A stretch of DNA of 64,000 nucleotides from Alteriqipengyuania halimionae (GTDB lineage Bacteria > Pseudomonadota > Alphaproteobacteria > Sphingomonadales > Sphingomonadaceae): positions 1,957,001 to 2,021,000 of the forward strand of contig NZ_WTYR01000001.1 of the NCBI RefSeq assembly GCF_009827575.1. The letters run 5' to 3'. Positions 8,348-17,544 of this stretch are shown here, piece by piece. The position numbers were made by a program, and so were the translations under genes. The first letter of the stretch is position 1. The number at the start of each line of letters is the position of its first letter. The notes under the pieces were generated by a model that did not search any database, was not told the origin of the DNA, and was given only the letters and a program-made list of their open reading frames with translations.

Positions 8348-9646
8348 GTGAGCCTATATTCCGCCCTATACGCAGGCGTGTCCGGTCTCGGCGCCCAATC
8401 CAGCGCAATGGCAACGGTTGCCGACAACATCACCAATATCAACACCGTGGGATACAAGGGCACGGAAGCGGATTTCCGCTCGCTCGTCACCGACGGACGG
8501 CTGAAAAGCAGCTACTCGGCAGGCGGGGTCGCCGCAGCGCCGCGCGCCATGATATCCAAGCAGGGCCTGCTTCAAGCCTCGGGAAGCCAGACCGATCTGG
8601 GCATTGACGGTGGCGGCTTCTTCGTCACGCGCAAGGGCGATGATGTCGATAGCGGCGTCGCCTTCACCCGCGCCGGTGCATTCCGGCCCGACGAACAGGG
8701 CTATCTGCGCAACACTAGCGGCTACTACCTCCAAGGGTGGCGCCTGGACTCGGCGGGTAGCTTCACCAGCACGGGTGCCCTGACCGAACTTGAGCCTGTG
8801 CGACTGAGTGGGCTGACCGGCACTGCAGCGGCCACCACCCGATTGCAGGTCCGTGCGAACCTCCAATCGACTCAGGAGCCGTTCACCGGCGCCTATGCCG
8901 CAGGTGACATGGCCACCGGCGCTCTGGAGCCGCACTTCTCGCGCACGTTCGAAATCTACGACGCTCAAGGTGGCGGCCATCAGGTGACGATGGGCTTTGT
9001 AAAGACGGCCCCCAACCAGTGGGTAGCCGAGATCTATGGCGATCCGGCCGATGTCACCGCCGCCAACGGCCTGCTCGCCAGCGGCACGGTCGCGTTCAAT
9101 CCGGACGGCAGCCTCGACCTCGCCAATTCCTCCCCGGCTCTGTTCGATACGCTCAATGTCGCCTGGACCAATCAGGCTGGCTCCTCGCCGATCAAACTGA
9201 ACCTGGGGAGCCAGGACGGACTCGACGGGCTCACCCAGTTCGGCAGCGCCTCCGCCTTGATCGCGTCGAGCACCGATGGCGGAATGCTCAACAATCTGGT
9301 TTCCGTAGAAGTCAGCAAGGAAGGCATCGTCAGCGCGATCTTCGACGATGGCACGGCCCGTGCGGTGTTCCAGCTGCCGATGGCGACGTTCGCCAATCCG
9401 GATGGCCTGACGCGACTGCCGGGCAATGCCTACGGCGTCTCGCAGCAATCGGGCAATGTCGCCATCGGTCGCCCGGGCGAGCTTGGCAGCGGCACGATCG
9501 CGTCCGGCACGCTGGAGGCTTCCAATGTCGACCTGGCGCAGGAATTCACTAACATGATCCGCTTCCAGCGCGCCTACAGCGCATCGTCCAAGATCATCAC
9601 CACGGTGGACGACATGCTCCAGGAAGTCAGCGCGCTGAAGCGCTAG
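8348..9646 (+). CDS. flgE: Flagellar hook protein FlgE
   Basis: A 432-residue hook protein. The N-terminal rod/hook motif SLYSALYAGVSGLGAQSS is followed by VADNITNINTVGYK, and the C-terminus EASNVDLAQEFTNMIRFQRAY closes the D0 coiled coil. The start is a GTG at 8348 with AGGAG about 10 bases before it; no ATG lies at the family start position. It is first in an operon with flgK (26 bases downstream) and flgL. FlgD and FliK, which cap and measure the hook, are encoded at 22813-24978. Confidence 0.94.
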   Translation: MSLYSALYAGVSGLGAQSSAMATVADNITNINTVGYKGTEADFRSLVTDGRLKSSYSAGGVAAAPRAMISKQGLLQASGSQTDLGIDGGGFFVTRKGDDVDSGVAFTRAGAFRPDEQGYLRNTSGYYLQGWRLDSAGSFTSTGALTELEPVRLSGLTGTAAATTRLQVRANLQSTQEPFTGAYAAGDMATGALEPHFSRTFEIYDAQGGGHQVTMGFVKTAPNQWVAEIYGDPADVTAANGLLASGTVAFNPDGSLDLANSSPALFDTLNVAWTNQAGSSPIKLNLGSQDGLDGLTQFGSASALIASSTDGGMLNNLVSVEVSKEGIVSAIFDDGTARAVFQLPMATFANPDGLTRLPGNAYGVSQQSGNVAIGRPGELGSGTIASGTLEASNVDLAQEFTNMIRFQRAYSASSKIITTVDDMLQEVSALKR

Positions 9647-9672
9647 CATTGGTTCTGGCCGGAGCTGACTGA

Positions 9673-11769
9673 ATGTCGCTGAGCAATATCCTGGGAACGG
9701 CGGTGTCCGGCCTGGCGGCATCGCAGGCCGGGATCAAATCGGTATCCAACAACATCGCCAACATCGGTACACCGGGATACGCGCGCGAGCGTGTGTCGCT
9801 GGCGACCGGTGTGACCCAGGGGCGCATAAACGGCGTCGTCATCGGCGAGCCCACCCGGATCGCCGACCGTTTTCTCGAGCAGACGGTTTACCTGCGCGCC
9901 GGCGACATGGGCCGGGCGGAAGTCACGGCAAACTACATGGACCGGTTGCAATCTTTCCTGGGCGCACCGGGCGCGGAAAGCGGCGTGCCTGCCCGGCTCG
10001 ACGCGATCAGCGCGTCGGCAATCGCGCTGACGAGTGGGCGAAGCGCGCCGCAGAACGCGGCGAGCTTCGTCGCCGAGGTGCAGGATGCCATCGGCTCGCT
10101 TCGGCAGCTCGACGACGATATCCAGGTGCTGCGCGGCGATGTTGAATCGGAGGTCGGCTACTCGATCGAAACGGTCAATGACCTGCTCGAACGCATTCAC
10201 GGGCTGAACGCCACGGTCGCGCAGCTTCGCGGCCTTGGTCGCAGCGCCGGTGGGGCCGAGGATCAGCGCATGTCCGCGCTAGAGGAATTGAGCGGACTGA
10301 TGAAGGTCTCGATCCGCGAACAGCCCGATGGCCGGGTCAACATCGATGCGGCCAATGGCGCAGTCCTGCTCGACGGGCGACTTCGCCAATTGTCGTACCC
10401 CAGCCCCGGCGACGGGGTCGCGCAGCCCACCTACCCCGTGATCGACATCCGTTTCACCAACGAGGCGGGTGAGCCTACCACTGCGACGGGCGAGAAGCTC
10501 GATTCCTCTGCCATTGGCGGGAAGCTTGGCGGGCTGCTCGACCTGCGCGATCGTGCTTTGCCGGAGTTTTCCGACCAGCTTGGTTCGCTGTTCGGCGGGC
10601 TCGCCGAAACCCTCAACTCGGTGTCAAACTCGGGCACTGCCGTCCCGCCTCCTACCCGGCTGGACGGACGGCCGACCGGGCTGATCGGCGGCGACCGCCT
10701 GGGGTTCACCGGGCAAGCCACCTTCGCGGTGACCGACAAAAGCGGCATTCTGGTTGCGAGTACGAGGGTCGATTTCGACGCACTGGGGCCGCTGGCGACC
10801 ATCGACGATGCCATCGCGGCGATCAATGGCGGCCTGGCTGGCAATGCCAGTGTCGCTCTGCAGGACGGGCGCCTGTCCTTCGTCGCGACAAGCGGTAGCA
10901 ACGGGGTCGCCGTGGCGCAGGGCGATCCGCCCAGCGCGCGCGCAGGCAACGGCTTCTCGCATTATTTCGGCCTCAACGACGTCGTCCGCAGCGAGTCCGC
11001 AACGCTCGTCGCGCCGGGTTTTGTTGCGGGCGATCCACACGGGTTTGGCGCCGGCCAGTCCGCACAGCTGGTGCTGCGCGATGCCACCGGCCGCTCCCTT
11101 GCGACCACCACGCTTACCGGCTCGGTCGGCCCCACCATGGGCGATCTGGTGACCGAGCTGGGGCAGAGCCAACTCGCCCAGTTCGGCAGTTTCGCGCTGG
11201 ATGACCGGGGACGGATAGCCTTTACGCCCAGCCCGGGGGCGAGCGGTGCGCTGCTCTCCATCCCTACGGATTCGACCGACCGCTTCGGCACCGGCGTATC
11301 CTTTACCGCGCTTACCGGGCTGACCGGTAGTGCGAGCGGCCTGAACGAAGCGGGCGTGCGGAGCGACGTTCTGGCCAGCGCCGACCGGTTGCCGCTCTCC
11401 CGCCTGCGGACGGACGCCGCCGTCGGCGAGTCCGCGCTGGGCGGCGCCGACACGCGGGTTGCCGGTGCCCTTGTCGAGGCGCTGGGTAAGCCGATCGACT
11501 TCGGCAAGGCCGGCTCGGCGACGATCGAGCGTTTCTCCAGTCTGCTGATGGGCCGCGCCGGAACCCAGGCTGCGCGCGCGCAGGACATGCTGGTCGATGC
11601 CGCTGCGCGGCGCGACGACGCGATCAACCGGCGCGACAGCTTCTCCGGCGTCAATCTCGACGAGGAACTGTCGCAAATGGTGGTCCTCCAGAACAGCTAT
11701 TCCGCCGCCGCGCGCGTCATGACGACCGCCACGCAGATGTACGACACTCTCCTCGATATGGTCCGCTGA
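9673..11769 (+). CDS. flgK: Hook-filament junction protein FlgK
   Basis: A 698-residue HAP1 protein joining hook to filament. The N-terminal motif SNILGTAVSGLAASQAGI and VSNNIANIGTPGYARE are diagnostic; the C-terminus VNLDEELSQMVVLQNSYSAAARVM is the matching D0 helix. The central part (about 330-560) is large and Gly/Ala/Ser-rich, so the protein is somewhat longer than enterobacterial FlgK (about 550). It lies between flgE and flgL, 11 bases before flgL. Confidence 0.95.
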   Translation: MSLSNILGTAVSGLAASQAGIKSVSNNIANIGTPGYARERVSLATGVTQGRINGVVIGEPTRIADRFLEQTVYLRAGDMGRAEVTANYMDRLQSFLGAPGAESGVPARLDAISASAIALTSGRSAPQNAASFVAEVQDAIGSLRQLDDDIQVLRGDVESEVGYSIETVNDLLERIHGLNATVAQLRGLGRSAGGAEDQRMSALEELSGLMKVSIREQPDGRVNIDAANGAVLLDGRLRQLSYPSPGDGVAQPTYPVIDIRFTNEAGEPTTATGEKLDSSAIGGKLGGLLDLRDRALPEFSDQLGSLFGGLAETLNSVSNSGTAVPPPTRLDGRPTGLIGGDRLGFTGQATFAVTDKSGILVASTRVDFDALGPLATIDDAIAAINGGLAGNASVALQDGRLSFVATSGSNGVAVAQGDPPSARAGNGFSHYFGLNDVVRSESATLVAPGFVAGDPHGFGAGQSAQLVLRDATGRSLATTTLTGSVGPTMGDLVTELGQSQLAQFGSFALDDRGRIAFTPSPGASGALLSIPTDSTDRFGTGVSFTALTGLTGSASGLNEAGVRSDVLASADRLPLSRLRTDAAVGESALGGADTRVAGALVEALGKPIDFGKAGSATIERFSSLLMGRAGTQAARAQDMLVDAAARRDDAINRRDSFSGVNLDEELSQMVVLQNSYSAAARVMTTATQMYDTLLDMVR

Positions 11770-11780
11770 AAGGACATCCT

Positions 11781-12686
11781 ATGACCCGGGTTGCCACCAT
11801 TCCGCTGCAACGCACGATGGCCGATGCCATCCAGCGCGCGCAGCAAAGCCTCGCCAAGACGCAGACCTCGCTGTCGACCGGCAAGAAGGCGCAGGATTAC
11901 GCCGGCCTGGGGACCGAGGCGGTGCGCACGATGTCGGCCCGCTCCATGCTCGCCAAGCAGGATGCGCAGGCGATCGTCTCCAAGCACGTAACCACCACTC
12001 TCGCTATCTACGATACCCATGTCACCGGCCTCGACAACGCCTTCATCGATCTGCGCACCCGTATGGCGACCGCGATAGGAACCGACGATTCCTCGGGTCT
12101 TAAGGAAACGATCAAAAGCGCGTTCGAACAATTCCGCAGCAGCCTCAATGCGAAGGAAGGTGGAATCGCGCTGTTCGGTGGCTCGCGCACCGACGTGCTG
12201 CCCTTCACCCCGGAAAGTCTGGCCGACGTGGCCGCCACGCCGGCGTCCGACGCGTTCAGGAACGATGATGTGCGCGCCGTCGCGCATCTCGCCGAGGGCA
12301 CTTCGGTAACCTATGGCATCACGGCCAGCGATCTCGGTGCAGAAATCTACGAGGCATTCCGCACTCTGGCAGCCGCGGGTCCGATCGGCGAACGGCTGAC
12401 CGATGCGCAGAAAACTGCCCTGCAGAACGCGGTTGCACAGATCGACGCCGGCTCTGTTGGATTGCGCGCCGCGAACGCCGAGAATGGCCGCAAGCAGGCC
12501 CGCGTGGAAACGCTGGGCGAACGTGCCGAACAGCGCTCGCTGGTGCTCAACGACATCATCGCCGCCAACGAAGACGCGGATCTGGGTCAGGTGGCGGTGG
12601 ACCTCGCTCAGCAGCGAGCAACGCTGGAAGCAAGCTATTCGGTTTTCGCGCAGCTCAGCCAGCTCAACCTGACCAAATTCCTGTAG
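11781..12686 (+). CDS. flgL: Hook-filament junction protein FlgL
   Basis: A 301-residue HAP3 protein of the flagellin superfamily. The N-terminal helix ADAIQRAQQSLAKTQTSLST with KKAQDYAG and the C-terminal ATLEASYSVFAQLSQLNL form the D0/D1 coiled coil. It is the last gene of flgE-flgK-flgL and converges on the TPR gene ending at 12761. Confidence 0.9.
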   Translation: MTRVATIPLQRTMADAIQRAQQSLAKTQTSLSTGKKAQDYAGLGTEAVRTMSARSMLAKQDAQAIVSKHVTTTLAIYDTHVTGLDNAFIDLRTRMATAIGTDDSSGLKETIKSAFEQFRSSLNAKEGGIALFGGSRTDVLPFTPESLADVAATPASDAFRNDDVRAVAHLAEGTSVTYGITASDLGAEIYEAFRTLAAAGPIGERLTDAQKTALQNAVAQIDAGSVGLRAANAENGRKQARVETLGERAEQRSLVLNDIIAANEDADLGQVAVDLAQQRATLEASYSVFAQLSQLNLTKFL

Positions 12687-12692
12687 GCTGGA

Positions 12693-12720
12693 GCGCCCCC
12701 TTTGCGATCATGCGGGGCGC
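12693..12720 (+). terminator. Possible hairpin after flgL
   Basis: GCGCCCC and GGGGCGC form a 7-bp stem with a 14-base loop between two convergent genes. There is no T run, so termination here may be inefficient or Rho-dependent. Confidence 0.35.
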
Positions 12721-12760
12721 GCACGCATGGTCGCCCTACCCAGTCGAGGGTTGGCGCCGT

Positions 12761-14620
12761 TCAGGAATTCTTGGTCTTGCCCTTGCGCGCCTCGCCCGTC
12801 AGCAAGTCGCCGAAACCGCCTGCCGGACTCACGGCCGGCATCGCCGCCATCGCCTTGGCGACTGCGTCGGGATCAAGTCCCTCGATCGGGCCCGTCAGCA
12901 TGGCGAAGGCCGCAGCGGTCGGTTCCGCGGCAAAGGCAGCCGAATATCGCTCTCGCAAACCTTCCAGAGAGGTCTCGCGACCCAACATGGCAAGAGCGAC
13001 GGCGCGGCGCAGAATAACGGTCTGCTCCGCCTCGGTCAGCGGACCCTTGGCGGGCGGCAGATTGCCCGAGCCGGCCAGGGCCTGCCAGTTGCGGCGCTGC
13101 CATTCGATCTCGTCTCGAATCGCAGCGCCTTCAGGCACGCCCTCGAGAACCGCAAGCGCCTCGTCGGTTCGGCCCAGCTTGTGAAGCGCCACGGCCTCGA
13201 TTTGCAGCCGCTCCCACAACATCGGCTTGGGGTAAATGTTGTCATTTGTTTCGCGAAGCGCCCGCAGAGCATCGTCCGGCTCTTCGGCCAATATGTACAA
13301 CTTGGCCACACGCACCGAGAGAGGACCCTGAGCCACATCCTTGGCCCGGGCCATCAGCTGATAATCCAAGAGTTCGGCCGCACGCTCGTAGAGTCCGGCG
13401 GTCTGCAACCGGTCGGCAAGGCCGCTGACCAGGAAGTCGCCGCCCGCCCCGCTTGGGCTGAGATCGCGATAATCCCAGAACAGTCCCGCGGCCTCTGCCA
13501 GCGACACCTTGCTTTCTGTTGACAGGATCGAAGCGAGCCGCCCCTGAAGAGCCACGAGCATCGAGCCAGTATCGCCTGCCACGCGGTGATAGCGCAGCAG
13601 CGCCGCGCCGGCGGCCAACGCTGCGCGATCATCCTGCAATTCTTCCGCGAGCTTAAAGCGTAGCGCAAGCGCCCGCCGTTCGAGCGGCCCACCACGCCAG
13701 GCATAGGCGATCTGCGCAAGCTCTTCGGCGGCTTGGCGCGGCTTCGCGCGATTGTGCGCCACCAATCCTTCGAGCAGCGAGATGCGCGCATCGATCCGCT
13801 GTTCCAGCGTGCCGTTTTCAGCAGCGCGATCCAGCCGCAGTCTTGCATTTTGTTCGCTGCCGAGCCCGAACATCGCGCGACCACGGATCAGATTGGCGGC
13901 GGCGTTGGAATCGGAAAGGGGCTCCAGAAGTTCGAATGCCCTGCGTGCTTTTTCTTCGTCGAGCGCAGCTTGCGCGGCGGCCAGGAGAAAAGCCAAGCCC
14001 TGGCGCTCGGTACGCGACGCGATGGCCGAACGCGCGCAAGACCATTGGTCGGTTGCCTCGGCGCTCATTTCCAATGCTGCCAGCGCCCGCATGCGCCAGG
14101 CACAAGCTTCGGGATTCTGCGTCAGTTGCTCGGCGGAAAGCGCGTCGAGCGCATCCGAATGCCGGTCGAGCCCGACCAGCGCAGCCCCGAGCGCGAGCCT
14201 GTAAGCAGCAACGAGTGAGAGATCCGGATCATCCTGCGCCATCGTCACCAGCACGCCATAGGCTTCCGCCGAACGCCCTTCTGCGATGAGGCTGCTGGCA
14301 TAGCGCCAACGCGCCTCCTGGCGTGTACCAGGGGTGCTGTCGGCGATCGCCGCCCACGCTTCTGCTTCCAGCACGGTCTGCCAGCCCGACTCATCCTCGG
14401 TCACGGGCCGATTCGCCAGGACGGCAGCGAAGCCGGGCAAGAGAACTGCAGGAGCGCGCCCGTCTTGCTCGGGAGCTTCGTCTCGCCGATCGCCGTCTTC
14501 CTCGTCCGCCTCCAGCTGTGTTTCAGTGACTGAGGTGCGGGCCTGTGTGGCATCCTCGGCCAAGGCCGATCCGCTCACCGCCAGAACCGAGACGGCAGAC
14601 AGGAAAACGGCCGTGCGCAT
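12761..14620 (-). CDS. Secreted TPR-repeat protein of the flagellar cluster
   Basis: A 619-residue protein. The ATG at 14620 gives a clean signal peptide (MRTAVFLSAVSVLAVSGSALA); an upstream in-frame ATG at 14656 would bury it. After an acidic linker (about 25-60) the rest is helical, Leu/Ala-rich TPR-like repeats, for example residues with the pattern RWRYASSLIAEGRSAEAYGV and KLYILAEEPDDALRALR. It follows an unrecognised 78-residue membrane protein gene after 7 bases. The location suggests a periplasmic scaffold in assembly of the motor or rod; no specific family member is recognised. Confidence 0.7.
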   Translation of the reverse strand: MRTAVFLSAVSVLAVSGSALAEDATQARTSVTETQLEADEEDGDRRDEAPEQDGRAPAVLLPGFAAVLANRPVTEDESGWQTVLEAEAWAAIADSTPGTRQEARWRYASSLIAEGRSAEAYGVLVTMAQDDPDLSLVAAYRLALGAALVGLDRHSDALDALSAEQLTQNPEACAWRMRALAALEMSAEATDQWSCARSAIASRTERQGLAFLLAAAQAALDEEKARRAFELLEPLSDSNAAANLIRGRAMFGLGSEQNARLRLDRAAENGTLEQRIDARISLLEGLVAHNRAKPRQAAEELAQIAYAWRGGPLERRALALRFKLAEELQDDRAALAAGAALLRYHRVAGDTGSMLVALQGRLASILSTESKVSLAEAAGLFWDYRDLSPSGAGGDFLVSGLADRLQTAGLYERAAELLDYQLMARAKDVAQGPLSVRVAKLYILAEEPDDALRALRETNDNIYPKPMLWERLQIEAVALHKLGRTDEALAVLEGVPEGAAIRDEIEWQRRNWQALAGSGNLPPAKGPLTEAEQTVILRRAVALAMLGRETSLEGLRERYSAAFAAEPTAAAFAMLTGPIEGLDPDAVAKAMAAMPAVSPAGGFGDLLTGEARKGKTKNS

Positions 14621-14627
14621 TCTGCGG

Positions 14628-14864
14628 TTAACCCGCAATATGCGGCCACGCGGCAAGACCGGCGCCCCCTGCTGCGGATCCGGCCAGGAATAGCATCGCT
14701 TTGATCAGGCCCGATCGGCCTTTCGGCTGCGGAAGCGCGACCCTATCCTCAATCGCTTCTCCATCCGCATCATTCAGCGACTCAGCGTCCGCTGAGTCGG
14801 GAAGGCGCGGCGGTCTGCCGCCACTGACGAGCTTGATGCGGGATGGTTTTTGGTCGTAGCTCAT
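14628..14864 (-). CDS. Small single-span membrane protein (78 residues), unrecognised
   Basis: A basic, proline-containing cytoplasmic stretch (MSYDQKPSRIKLVSGGRPPR), an acidic middle, and one C-terminal transmembrane helix (about 53-73, AMLFLAGSAAGGAGLAAW). The ATG at 14864 is chosen because a TATAAT box lies 25 bases upstream and longer in-frame extensions cross it. It is co-transcribed with the TPR gene. It could anchor that protein or a partner at the inner membrane; function unknown. Confidence 0.6.
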   Translation of the reverse strand: MSYDQKPSRIKLVSGGRPPRLPDSADAESLNDADGEAIEDRVALPQPKGRSGLIKAMLFLAGSAAGGAGLAAWPHIAG

Positions 14865-14889
14865 GTGCGCTCCAGTCGGGACATCCTCT

Positions 14890-14936
14890 ATTATAGGGAA
14901 AGAGGCGGCCCTCCGGCCGCCTGTAGACTCCTTTTT
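14890..14936 (-). promoter_or_regulatory. TATAAT box and A tract before the 78-residue protein gene
   Basis: Minus-strand TATAAT at 14895-14890, in CCCTATAATAGAGG, with a minus-strand A5 tract (plus T5 at 14932-14936, context GCCGAAAAAGGAG) centred 39 bp upstream. A GC-rich inverted repeat (GGCGGCC..GGCCGCC, about 14903-14921) lies between them. Confidence 0.55.
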
Positions 14937-14957
14937 CGGCTGACTGGGCAAAACGAT

Positions 14958-15362
14958 ATGAATGGCAAATTCCTTGTTCTGGGCTCTGTCCTGCTCGCGG
15001 CCGCTCCGCTGACCGATGCAGCGGGAGAGGGAGACGAGAGCGAGGCAAGCGATGGCCCGCTGGTTGCGATGGAAGCCATCACTGTCCCGATCATAGACGG
15101 GGCGAGACTGGAGGGCGCGCTGCACTTCCGGATCGTCCTGGAAGCTCGCGACAGCGCTGCCGCCGATCGACTTGCCGGAGACTTGCCGGGGTTGCGCGCA
15201 GAAGCCTTGGCCGCGGGAGCGGAATTTTCCCGCCTGCGCGCCTCGCCGTTCCTCGCCGTGGACGCCCGCCGTCTGTCGGTTGAGCTGATGGAGGCCTTGC
15301 GCGCGCGTGATGAAGGGATCGCCAAAGTCCTCCTAGTCGAGGTTGCAGCCAAGACTTCCTGA
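14958..15362 (+). CDS. FliL-like secreted or membrane-anchored protein
   Basis: A 134-residue protein with an N-terminal signal or anchor (MNGKFLVLGSVLLAAAPLTDA), an acidic linker, then a domain that aligns by eye with the protein encoded at 43182-43628: LVAMEAITVPIIDGARLEG here against LVEVNDVMAPLVLPDGQRL there, both followed by a beta-strand and a DxAAD/LPxLR helix. The fold resembles the periplasmic FliL domain, so a role next to the stator is plausible. No strong Shine-Dalgarno is visible. It converges with motE. Confidence 0.6.
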   Translation: MNGKFLVLGSVLLAAAPLTDAAGEGDESEASDGPLVAMEAITVPIIDGARLEGALHFRIVLEARDSAAADRLAGDLPGLRAEALAAGAEFSRLRASPFLAVDARRLSVELMEALRARDEGIAKVLLVEVAAKTS

Positions 15363-15398
15363 TACATAGATGCGATGGCCGCATGGCGGGCAGGTCGG

Positions 15399-15971
15399 TT
15401 AGTTGGCGGGTTGCGACTTGCCGCGTCTGGGCGCCGGGCGCTTCCCGGCGAGCGCCATGCTGACGCGAGCCGCAGCCGCAGGTGTCATGGCGGCGAGAAT
15501 CTGTGCGATAGAGCGCTCGCGCATCCTACGCGCGACGGCGATCTGCACATCGAGGTCCAACTGCTCGAACACCACCGCAGCTTTCTTCGGCTTCATCGCC
15601 TGGTAGATGCGAGCCAGCTGATCGTATGTCCGAGCTTCTTCGGTTTCCTCGTCCGTACCCTCGCCATTCCTTGCTCCGGCTCCAGCCTTTTCAGGTTTGG
15701 CATCGCCTTGCTGGTTCTCGAGATTGTTCTTGAGCCGTTTTTCGGAAGCCTTGAGCGCCTGTTCGCGCAGATCGAGCGCGCGCTTGCGCTCCCGAGTGGT
15801 TTTGTCGTTCTCGTTGATTTCCGACTGGATCGCGGAACCCAGCCGGGTTGGCGGAGCCTTGGCGGGAGCTTCCTCCTGCTGCGGACCAGCCGCGTTGACA
15901 CCGTGCGCGACCGCCGAAAGCGCAGCGGCTCCCGCCATGAGCACCAATAAGGGGGGGCGCTTGAGGATCAT
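15399..15971 (-). CDS. motE: MotE family motor chaperone
   Basis: A 190-residue protein: N-terminal signal or anchor (about 6-26), a charged coiled coil (about 45-85, ERKRALDLREQALKASEKRL), then an MgtE-N-like domain (QAMKPKKAAVVFEQLDLDV, RRMRERSIAQILAAM). This is the layout of alphaproteobacterial MotE, a periplasmic partner of MotC/MotB. It is last in fliL-fliM-DUF6468-motE and overlaps the DUF6468 gene by ATGA. Confidence 0.85.
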   Translation of the reverse strand: MILKRPPLLVLMAGAAALSAVAHGVNAAGPQQEEAPAKAPPTRLGSAIQSEINENDKTTRERKRALDLREQALKASEKRLKNNLENQQGDAKPEKAGAGARNGEGTDEETEEARTYDQLARIYQAMKPKKAAVVFEQLDLDVQIAVARRMRERSIAQILAAMTPAAAARVSMALAGKRPAPRRGKSQPAN

Positions 15972-16525
15972 GCCGCTTCCTTCGCATCAGCCGGTAGCGT
16001 GGTCGATTTGCTCGATTTCCGACGCGGGGGCTTCTTCGATAGGGCTTTGTTGACCGCCGGGCCGCCTGTTTCTGGAGTTTTAACCCTTTTTGCCCGGCCG
16101 GTGGCGGGTTTATCGGCTTTGGGCTTCGTCGCCTTGGCCTTCCGCGCGGGCGCAGTGCGAGGCTTGCGGGACGTTTTTGCCGGCGCGGAGGCTGGCGAGC
16201 CTTTGCCATCCGAACCGTCGGACGCGGCCTCGACCAGTCGCTCTGCCATGGCATTGGCGATGCCGACCATGAGGTTGAGTTCTTCGCGCACTTCACGGGC
16301 CTCTGACAGGGCGCGCAGGTTTGCCGCACCGTCGGTCGTGAGCGTCCCCTTGAGTTCCGAGAGGACAGCGCTCGCCTTGGCGGTTGCCGTGTCGAGAGCT
16401 CCGACCGTGCGGTCGAATTGAGCTTCGCGCATTTGCTTGAGACTGCGCAGCATCCGTACACTCTGGATCAGCACAGCAAGGCAGAACAGGATCGTGATGA
16501 CGTTGGTGAAGGCAGTGAAGCTCAT
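15968..16525 (-). CDS. DUF6468 domain flagellar cluster protein
   Basis: A 185-residue protein: one transmembrane helix (about 8-24, VITILFCLAVLIQSV), a conserved helical region (about 25-90), then a long Lys/Ala/Pro-rich basic tail (about 100-180). DUF6468 proteins typically sit between fliM and motE in alphaproteobacteria, exactly as here, with 4-base overlaps on both sides. Function unknown; the basic tail could contact acidic protein or membrane surfaces. Confidence 0.8.
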   Translation of the reverse strand: MSFTAFTNVITILFCLAVLIQSVRMLRSLKQMREAQFDRTVGALDTATAKASAVLSELKGTLTTDGAANLRALSEAREVREELNLMVGIANAMAERLVEAASDGSDGKGSPASAPAKTSRKPRTAPARKAKATKPKADKPATGRAKRVKTPETGGPAVNKALSKKPPRRKSSKSTTLPADAKEAA

Positions 16526-17544
16526 TTTGGCGACCCCTTTGCGAAAGTTTCGACAATGCCGATTGCGACGTGATTGCGCTGGCGACCGATCTGCGCCCGG
16601 GCAAGCGGCACCCCGCCGCAGCTGACTTCAAACGGATCGTCGGGCGTCACGTCGAATGCGATCGTCTGGCCCACTTTCAGTGAATGAACGTCGGCGAGCC
16701 GCATATCCCGTTCACCCAGAACGGCGCACAGCTCGACTTCGGTGCGGAGAATCTCGGTGCGCATATGATCGCGCCAGGTCGTATCGCCGCCCAGCTTTTC
16801 GCCCATGAAACGCTGCGATAGCTTGCCGCGCACGGGCTCGAGCGTGGCAAAGGGCAGGAGAATGGTGAAATTGCCGCCCCGCCCATCCATGTCGACCGCA
16901 AAGGTCGCCGCGGAAGCGACGTTCGTAGGCCCGGCAATCGCGGCAAAGCGCGGACTGGTTTCGATCCGCTCCATCTCCATCGTAATGGGGGCGATGGGCT
17001 CGAACGCTGTGCTGAATTCGCGCAGCACCAGTTCGATCATTTTCGACACCAGCGTCGTCTCGATCGTGGTGAAACCGCGTCCCTCGATCTTGCGTGGGGC
17101 GGCGCCCTTGCGCCCGCCCAGCAGCGCATCGACCACTGCGTAGATCAGATTCGCCTCCACGGCGACGAGGCCGTAATCCTGCCAGGCGGGAACCCTGAAC
17201 ACCGCCAGCATCGAAGGCAGCGGGACACGGTTCATGAAGTCTCCGAACCGCACGGAGGCAATATCTTCGAGGGAGACCTCGATGGCGTCCGATGTGAGGT
17301 TGCGCATGCTGGTGGCGAACGAGCGCACCATGCGTTCGCACACCACTTCGAGCATCGGCAGCCTACCATGGCTGACGACGCGCGATTCGATCACCGCGCG
17401 CAGACCACTCTTTTGCTGGATATCCGCATTCGCGTCTCCGAACAGAGCGTCGATGCTCGCCTGATCAAACGTCGAATCCTCCGGTATATCCATCGCCGGC
17501 GGATCGGGAAGATCGAGGTCCACGAAGTCGTCGTCGGCCATCAT
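16522..17544 (-). CDS. fliM: Flagellar motor switch protein FliM
   Basis: A 340-residue C-ring protein. The N-terminus contains an acidic stretch and LSQ-type EIDALF equivalent (QASIDALFG), the CheY-P/FliN-side region. The middle domain has ERMVRSFATSMRNLT and YGLVAVEANLIYAVVDALLGG. The C-terminal SpoA domain ends with SLKVGQTIAFDV. Two starts, ATG at 17544 and 17541, are adjacent; both overlap the fliL stop. Confidence 0.94.
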   Translation of the reverse strand: MMADDDFVDLDLPDPPAMDIPEDSTFDQASIDALFGDANADIQQKSGLRAVIESRVVSHGRLPMLEVVCERMVRSFATSMRNLTSDAIEVSLEDIASVRFGDFMNRVPLPSMLAVFRVPAWQDYGLVAVEANLIYAVVDALLGGRKGAAPRKIEGRGFTTIETTLVSKMIELVLREFSTAFEPIAPITMEMERIETSPRFAAIAGPTNVASAATFAVDMDGRGGNFTILLPFATLEPVRGKLSQRFMGEKLGGDTTWRDHMRTEILRTEVELCAVLGERDMRLADVHSLKVGQTIAFDVTPDDPFEVSCGGVPLARAQIGRQRNHVAIGIVETFAKGSPK

